Made by a program: the position numbers and the translations under genes. A stretch of 64,000 nt of DNA from Actinernus sp. WN-2022 (Eukaryota; Cnidaria; Anthozoa; Actiniaria; Actinernidae): positions 20,613,524 to 20,677,523 of the forward strand of contig JAOWCC010001501.1 of NCBI GenBank assembly GCA_030867875.1, read 5' to 3'. Shown here piece after piece: positions 38,401 to 46,429 of this stretch. The notes beneath the pieces were generated by a model. The model saw nothing but the letters and a program-made list of their open reading frames with translations. It was not told where the DNA came from and did no database searches. The number at the start of each line of letters is the position of its first letter. Positions within the stretch are counted from its first letter, which is position 1.

Positions 38401-41400
38401 CTAACTAGTAAGGTTCTTTTCTTTTAGTCTTGTTTTTGTGCTTGTGAGTTGTACTGATCCTGGCTGTCTTGTTCTTGTAAGGTAATCATAATCATTATAA
38501 TCCTAGTTCATGCTGGTCGTTGGTTTAATCACCGGATGCCGATAAGTGGATACTAATTCCAGTATCCAAGATTTGTTGATTCGCTGGGTTTCCAACTTGT
38601 TTTGTTTTTGGATGTCTGCTTTGCTATGTAGTTATCTTATTGTTTCTTTATAGCTATACTGTGGTGTTGAATTATTCTGTGTAACTTGCTGTAGAAGCTT
38701 GTTTCCGTGGGTGATATCGTACCGCAATGGCCTGGAAGACTCAGTTGAGTTTTCTTTTTCCATCATCAGGGGGCTGTCTTGTTATAGCGGCCTTCAGTTG
38801 AGTCAAAGTCGTTTTCAGTCAGTGATCATCTTAGGCACAGAAGGTTAGTTTGAAATTGGGAGTTCGGGGACATATTAGAGATAAACCCAGTCATTTATTA
38901 AGTTGCAAATACTAATGTAAAGGTTTGGGGTGATTCTGATTGGTAACAACATTGCTTATAGGGAACTTCTAACTTTAAATTAAGGACTGATAATCATGTT
39001 GTACATTTTACGTAATCGAAATGCTCTTAGATATACATACACGTGCAAACCCTACAAATATAATACTACATGTAGCTGGTCTAAATGTCCTATAAAGTAA
39101 AACTTGCGATTTGTGGTAACTATGGTTACTATCATCAGTGTGAAGACGATTATCGGTATTTTATATAATAATTATGGAAAATCCTATGAACTAGTAATCC
39201 TGGAATCTACTTAGCTGAACTCGTTTCCATAAGCCATGACAATCCAATTTGTCAGCGACAATGTGCAATCTGAATGGTTTCGTGAGCAATCATCTTGCGA
39301 TTCTGAGTATTTGACAAGAGTTGGCGTCGTCTGTGAGACTTGCGGCGTGGCATTAGGTCGCGTAGCCGAGATAAGCCGCGGATTAGTGCCTTCCTGTAAC
39401 TGTGATACAGGTATAAATTTCCTTTTCTGTTAAGATGCACGCCATCCGCTAGAAAAATTGGTTCACGGCTGAAGTTAAGTTGAGCGTGCTCTTGGAACCT
39501 AACGAAAGGCATAGAGCGCTCTATGTTTCTCAAGACCCTATTAAAATGTTTTACTCGGGTATTATAATTCGGAACACGAGTAGGAACAACTTTTCGCGGA
39601 AGTGCTTGATTTAGTATGATCAGTTTTACTTTAAAGTTGCTATGTAAATTACTCGCCAGGTGACCTATGTCATTAGCTAACCAATCGGGCTGAATAGCCA
39701 GATTACATAGGTCGTTAGAGCCAATTTCTAATAAAATGATATCCGGATGGTGCGATGCTACGACTGGAAGATCATAGGAGCCACAATTTGTCACCTGTTC
39801 GCCCACCAATTCCGTACCAGGACACTTGAGCCTTATTGGAAAAATGAAAATCTGCTGCAATGGATGTGCCTGGGCCTGATCTATTTCTTGGGTCACGTAG
39901 GTAACATTCGAGGCGCCAAACAAATGAATGTCCTAGAATCAAAATGTGTGGTCTGGACTCGGAGCACATGGTTTCAGCAATAGGTGACCTAATGACAGAT
40001 AAACGCGCATTAGCCCCTATGTGTTAATAGCGTTTAACTCAGTTACGTGGCTTTGTTGTGAAAATTATCTAAGAGTCTCTGATCGAGAATGTTTTCTCGT
40101 GGCTCCCAAGTGCATTCTGAGATTGGGTAACCGGCCCACTGAACTAAGTACTGCGGTTTTCCGCCTGTTTTCCTTTCCTTAATGATTTCCTCTGCATTAA
40201 AGATCGTCTGATTATCGACCTGGTGTGGCTTAGGAGTCGATGTGACAATTATTTGCGTATCGGCCATTATTTTGATCTACTTGTTGCGCTGATACCGTAA
40301 TTTCCGCATTTTCACTAAGACTGTCGCTAGGCAACTCAGTAATATCGATATCTGGAGTTAACAACTCTTGTTGCTCTGGCGGGTCAAGAGGTCGGTCATC
40401 GGGATCGTAAAAAGGTTTCATTCTATTCGCGTGAACTACGGTGCTAACCTGCTTATTATCGCAAGTTCTAAGCCAAAAATTGACTGGACCCAGGCATTCC
40501 GTTATTCTGTACGGGCCGTGCCAATTGTGAAGCAGCTTCTTTGATAAGCCATTCTTTGTTTTTGGGGTGTAGACCCAAACCCTTTGTCCTAATGAAAAGT
40601 TTGGTTCCTTCGTTCTATCGTAATTTGCTTTCATTTTCTGCTGCGTTCTCTGAGTATTTTCCCTGGCAATTTTCTGATTCACTTCGATTTGTTTCACGAT
40701 CCTACTTCTATGTTTCACAATAGAAGTAGATACCTCTGTTTGAGCAAGCAACCTAGTATCCATGGGAAGTCGCGGTTCGCGCCCATACAACAAATAAAAC
40801 AGTGAATCCCCTGTGGTTTCTGAGGCAGATGTGCGGTAAGCAAATATAATTCCCGGAAGAAATGTATCCCAGTCTTTCTGGTTCTTACTAACATACATAG
40901 ACAAGGATTGAAGTAGTGTCGAATTTAATTTTTCGACCAGACCGTCGGTCTGTGGGTGGTATGTTGTCGTGTTAAGTTTCCGAATACGAAACATTTTACA
41001 CACCTCTGCTATTAAGGCGGACATAAAATTAGACCCTCTGTCAGATACCAAGGTTCTAGGAGCACTGTGCTGGAAAATGATCTCATCTATTAGTAATCGT
41101 GCGATTACGTGTGCTTCTATGGTTTTCACCGCAAAGGCTTCTGGCCAGCGGGTTATAGGTAGTCACTAAACACAACTATGTATCGATTTCCGGAGTATGA
41201 CGGTGGAAACGGCCCTAAACAATCCACCGCCAATCGATCGAACGCGCCCTCGACAGGAATTGGCACTAACGGGGCTTTGTGCTTGTTTTTTGGTGCCTTA
41301 CGCGTTGCGCAGTCTATACAAGTTCTAATCCAGTGACGTACATCGGCATACATTCCCCTCCAGTAATAGCGATCTCGTAGCTTCTCATAGGTCTTATAGA

Positions 41401-44400
41401 GTCCAAGATAACCTCCGGAGATATCATCATGTGCGTTTACTAACACCTCATGTTTTAGTGCGGCCGGGATCACTAGTTGGGCTGTGAGTCCCTTTTCCCC
41501 TCGTTTTTCCGAACTGTTAACATGATAAAGCAAATTGTCTTCGTTTAGATAGAAAACATCTTCAGCCAACAAAATTCTACGCGCCTTTACGGAATCGTTA
41601 GGTAATTCGGCCCAGTCTAGGTATTCGATCAGATCTCTGAGGTCGGGGTCCCTACTTTGGTATTCGCGAATACTATTACTCTGTATACCTGCCCGATCCA
41701 GTGCATTGAGTGTGTGCGTTCCGTAACTACGCTTAGAAAGTGCGTCTGCATTGCCATTTTCTCGGCCTGAATGATGAACTATTTCAAAATCAAATTGTTG
41801 GATAAGCAGAGACCATCGTGCGAGGCGACCGGTCGGGTCTTTGATGTTCATTAGCCACCTAAGTGAGCTGTGGTCTGTGTGTACCTTAAACTTCTTTCCG
41901 TATAGATATGGCTGAAATTTCTTAATTCCGTCGATGACTGCCAGCGCTTCTCTTTCTGTGGCACTGTAATTTTGTTCAGCTAAGTTAAAGTCACGCCCTG
42001 CGTAGGCGATAGCTACTTCTTTCCCATTGATAATTTGACCGAGTGTTATGCCTATCTCCGTTTGACTAGCATCTACGAACAGGTGGAACTGGGAATTAAA
42101 ATCTGGATACGCTAAGATAGGTGCCGAGATGAGGGCTCGCTTTAACTTGTCAAACGCTTCCTGACAGTTTTCATCCTATCGAAACTTACTACTTTTCTTA
42201 GTAAATTTGTTTAGTGGAGATGCAAGTTGTGCAAAACCCTTTACAAAACGATGATAGTAGTTCGCTAACCCTAGGAAACTCCGGAGACCCTTTACATCGC
42301 GTGGTACAGGAAATTCTTGTACTGCCTTAATCTTGTCTGGGTTTGGCTTCAAACCGTCAGCAGAAACTATGTGACCCAAATATTCCACTTCTTTCGCGGC
42401 AAAATGGCACTTAATTGGTTTTAGTTTTACGTTTGCCTCCCTGAGTCGTTCGAGGACTTCTTCCAAATGCTTCAAGTGTCCGTCGAATGTCTTTGAAAAG
42501 ATAATCAGATCATCAATATACACTAGACATGTCCGCCATTCTAGACCTCGACTTATATAGGTCATGAACCGTTGAAATGTGCTAGTAGAATTACAAAGAC
42601 CAAATGGTAGTACATTAAACTGATATAGCCCACTATGTGTAATGAATGCGGTCTTCTCCATTGAATCGGGGTGCATTTCGACTTGCCAATAACCCGACCT
42701 AAGATATAGGGTAGAGGAAAAACGAGCGCCTCCTAATGCATCGAGCGCCTCCTAATGCATCGAGCGATTCTCCTATTCTTGGAATTGGGTAGCAATCTTT
42801 TACCGTGATTGCATTAAGTTTCCTATAATCTATACAAAAGCGTGTGGAATGATCGGAATGTTTTTGACAAGCACCACTGGAAACGCCCATGGACTGGTTG
42901 AAGGTTCAATTGTCTTATTATCCATCATTTCCCGAATTTGTTTATCGATTTCTTCTCGTCCGCTAGGCGATGTTCTGTAGGCCCGGAGACGGATGGGATA
43001 ATGAGTCCCAGTATCAATTACATGTTGGACTACTGATGTGCGGCCTAATTGTTCCGGCGTGTATGCAAACACGTCATTATATTTCCTTAGTAGTTGTAAG
43101 AGTTTGACCTGTTGGTCTGTATCTAATTCCGACTTATTAATGTTAGGCAGTTTACTATCGTCGACATCTGTCGCGGTTGGTAATTCGATTTCCGCTGACC
43201 GCTCTGAGCATTTCAGCTTAAAAGTTGATATTGAAGGATCCATTTCTGTGAATTGATCAAGTTTTGTCCTACTGTAAATTCTGACCGGCTGCCCAGTCGG
43301 GTTAAGTAACCTAATTGGTATAGTCCATAACTTCGACATTTGTACTAGTTCAGATGCTCCGAGTACCTGATATCGATCAGTTAATTCTGCCCTTGGTTCT
43401 ACAATCCCTATTGTACCTGCTGATATATCGCAATCTAACTTAGCCGGAAGAATTATTTCTGAATCAGGCGGTAATACGAAATCCTCTTGTGCATGTGTAA
43501 AGCAGACAGGCGCATCGTCCGGCGGACGAGTGTGACAATCTCTCTGGGAGGTGGATGTTTGAGCTCTAAGACGTGATGCTCTAGGTCTATCTTAGATTGA
43601 TATTTCTCCAGAAAGTCACGCCCCAAAATTGCATCATAGGCTAATTCTTCAATTATGAGTGCTCATGCGGGTAAATCGCGGATTCAATTTCAAAAGGTAT
43701 GACGATACTACCTAAAACTGGAATAGGTAGTAGTAGTGGTAGTACAACTTTATTTAGACACGCTTGCCCCGTCAACTGTTGTTGATTTCCACAATGGGCG
43801 ACCACTAACCGACCTAACACAGGATACTGTGGTCTGCTTGGAGGTTGCTCTTATGGATGGTTCAACCTCTTTTAAAACCTGGTTATTAATAACACTTATG
43901 GCGGCTCCGGTGTCGATGAGAATTGTCAACTCCACATCGCCAATTGAACCAACTACAGATAAGTTACTTGTGTTTTCCGAAAATTGTATAGCGTTTTGAA
44001 ATGCGCATGGAATCTCGGTATCAACTTTGTTTTTGACGGTATGCTCTTCGCTGTCTAATTTGTCGCTTTCTTTTAAAATCGGGATATTTCGGTCTCCTTT
44101 TGTGTCCTTTTCTGAAAATAATTCCTTGGACTTGCTTCCGTTGTCCACAGAACATGTATTCGACTTCATAAGGTCAATCATTTTGTATACGGCCTTTATT
44201 GGCGAAACTATAAAGGACTTCTACTCTGTCCTACATTTGTTGTAGATTCTTTATCTGCGACATATTTTCCTTTTGTTCTGATGTTTGAGCATGATTTTGT
44301 CAATAACTTTAATTTCGTAAGTTCAAGTAACTTATACAGTTTCCAAAGTGGTGACATCAATGGCTTTAATTCGCGTCTCAACCGTGTTTTAGCGTTTGGC

Positions 44401-46373
44401 TCTCCGTTGTTATCGGTCGTGGAATGACATAGTTGTTCCTTGCCTGACGGATCTGCTAGTTTGTTAGTTCCTACCCAGAGTTCCTTAACAATTCCTAGTT
44501 TCTTAGCCTGTGAATTACATGGAATTTCATGACTAGCCAGAAACGGGATCTTACTCTGAATTACGTGGCAAGATCTATCTTCTGTCTCGTGGCCGTGGGT
44601 GGTGGTTTCCTTATCTTGAAATTCGAAAGGTGGCTCAAATATTTGTTCCACCTTAATTATGTGGATTTGTAAACTGTTCGGGATTACAGTTTGAAAACGA
44701 ATGACTTCTACTTCGTGTGCGTTAATCACACGTTCTACATGCTTGATTGTAAAATCTATTTTCTGAATTTCACTGTTGTCACTATTAAACTTCTCATACT
44801 GCTGCGGACTATTTATCCTACCAATTGTATTAATATAAGGCTGCCGGGTCCCCATTGTTTCCCGAATTTCAGCAGGGACCCCCTTAGTTTGACTGATCTC
44901 TGCTCGGATTCTGGCCAAAATTATCTCCATTTCGGAGCGGTCTTCGTTCTTGTGGTGGCGCGGTATTCCTGCCGGTAGGGTTAATAGGAATCCTAGGGTC
45001 TCTATGATTATAAGCTTCCCGATCCATTCTCCTAAAACAACCATCAATCGTGTGACCTCGCCGATTGCAAAAATTACATATTGGACTTCCCTCAAAAGTC
45101 CGCCTATTTCTACCCATGTGTCCCCTATTAGTCGAATTGCAATTTCCTTGATCTGGCCTTATCACCCTACGGACTCCTCTCATTATATCTGTTTTCAGGT
45201 TCCTAAACAAAACATACATTTCTTCGCGTGCTATTGAAGAAGTGGCGTGTCTATCGCTATCATGTCTGTCGGATTGTAATGAGCTATTTTGATGTAAAGC
45301 AGCAACCGATGGTTGTCGATCCTTATCTGTGATGAGTTTAAGCGCATTTACTATTTCCTCGCTAATCTGGAGTCGAGGGTCTAACAGAGCCTCTTTCATT
45401 TTTCCAAAATGATCCGCTGCGGTCAGCGATTTCGGTTGTTCAAGGACAACATAGTTTTTGAGTTCTGGCCTGAACCCTTGAACGAAATAATTTATGCTCT
45501 CCTCTTCTGGCAAATTTAGGCGCTGACATAATCTCCGAATATCTGAACAGTAATTTGCTACGGATTCCCCTTTTGTTTGTTTCCGGTCGTTTAACTTTTG
45601 GCGGAGTAGCCATTTAGTTGCATTTGAATCAAACTGGCTTTTTAGTGCGTCCGTTAACTTGGTTAGATTTTTCGTTTCTCCCTCTGGTACATTGTTGTAC
45701 CACACTGTCGCATGTCCTGATAAATAAAGGGGAAGCGCTTGGGCTCTCTTTTCTGGCGAGTAATTAAAAAAATATGCTGTTCTTATGAAATCTCTTATAA
45801 ATTCATTCACATTTTCGTCGCCTTCTCCACTAAATTTTGGAAAATTTATGTTGCCTTTGGCGCCGAAAGAGTCCGTGTTTTCTTCAAATTGTTTTGTTAA
45901 CGCCGCGAGATTTTTCTTAAGCTTTTCATCGGTTAGTTTCGCTTGCATATCTTGGTTATTCGTTATTTCCTTGATAACCTGCTCCGCGAATCTTTGTATT
46001 CAGCCATGTGAATGTTAGTTGCCAACGCCGCGGTGTTAGTGTTAGGATTAAGGGCCGAATCTGTATGCTTTTGAAAAATCTCCTCTTTCGCTATGCCCTG
46101 GGCCTTAGATAGAAGTTCTAGTTTTCCCCTGGTCAACAGATTGGCAAAGTTTGTGGAGGCGAGTCCATCTAAGTTCCAAAATTAACTAAAGCTGGTCATT
46201 AAACTACTATTTTAGTACATCAACATTGTAACGAACTAAATATACATACCAGAATCTCTACTAAAACATGCTTATACGCTACTTTTGATTTATATGAAGT
46301 ACGAGCTGGCTGGGCTCCCCTAATTTCCAATTTAAACAACATTTCTGTCCTACCTGGATTCTCCACCAGTCTG

Positions 46374-46429
<56 letters not shown>

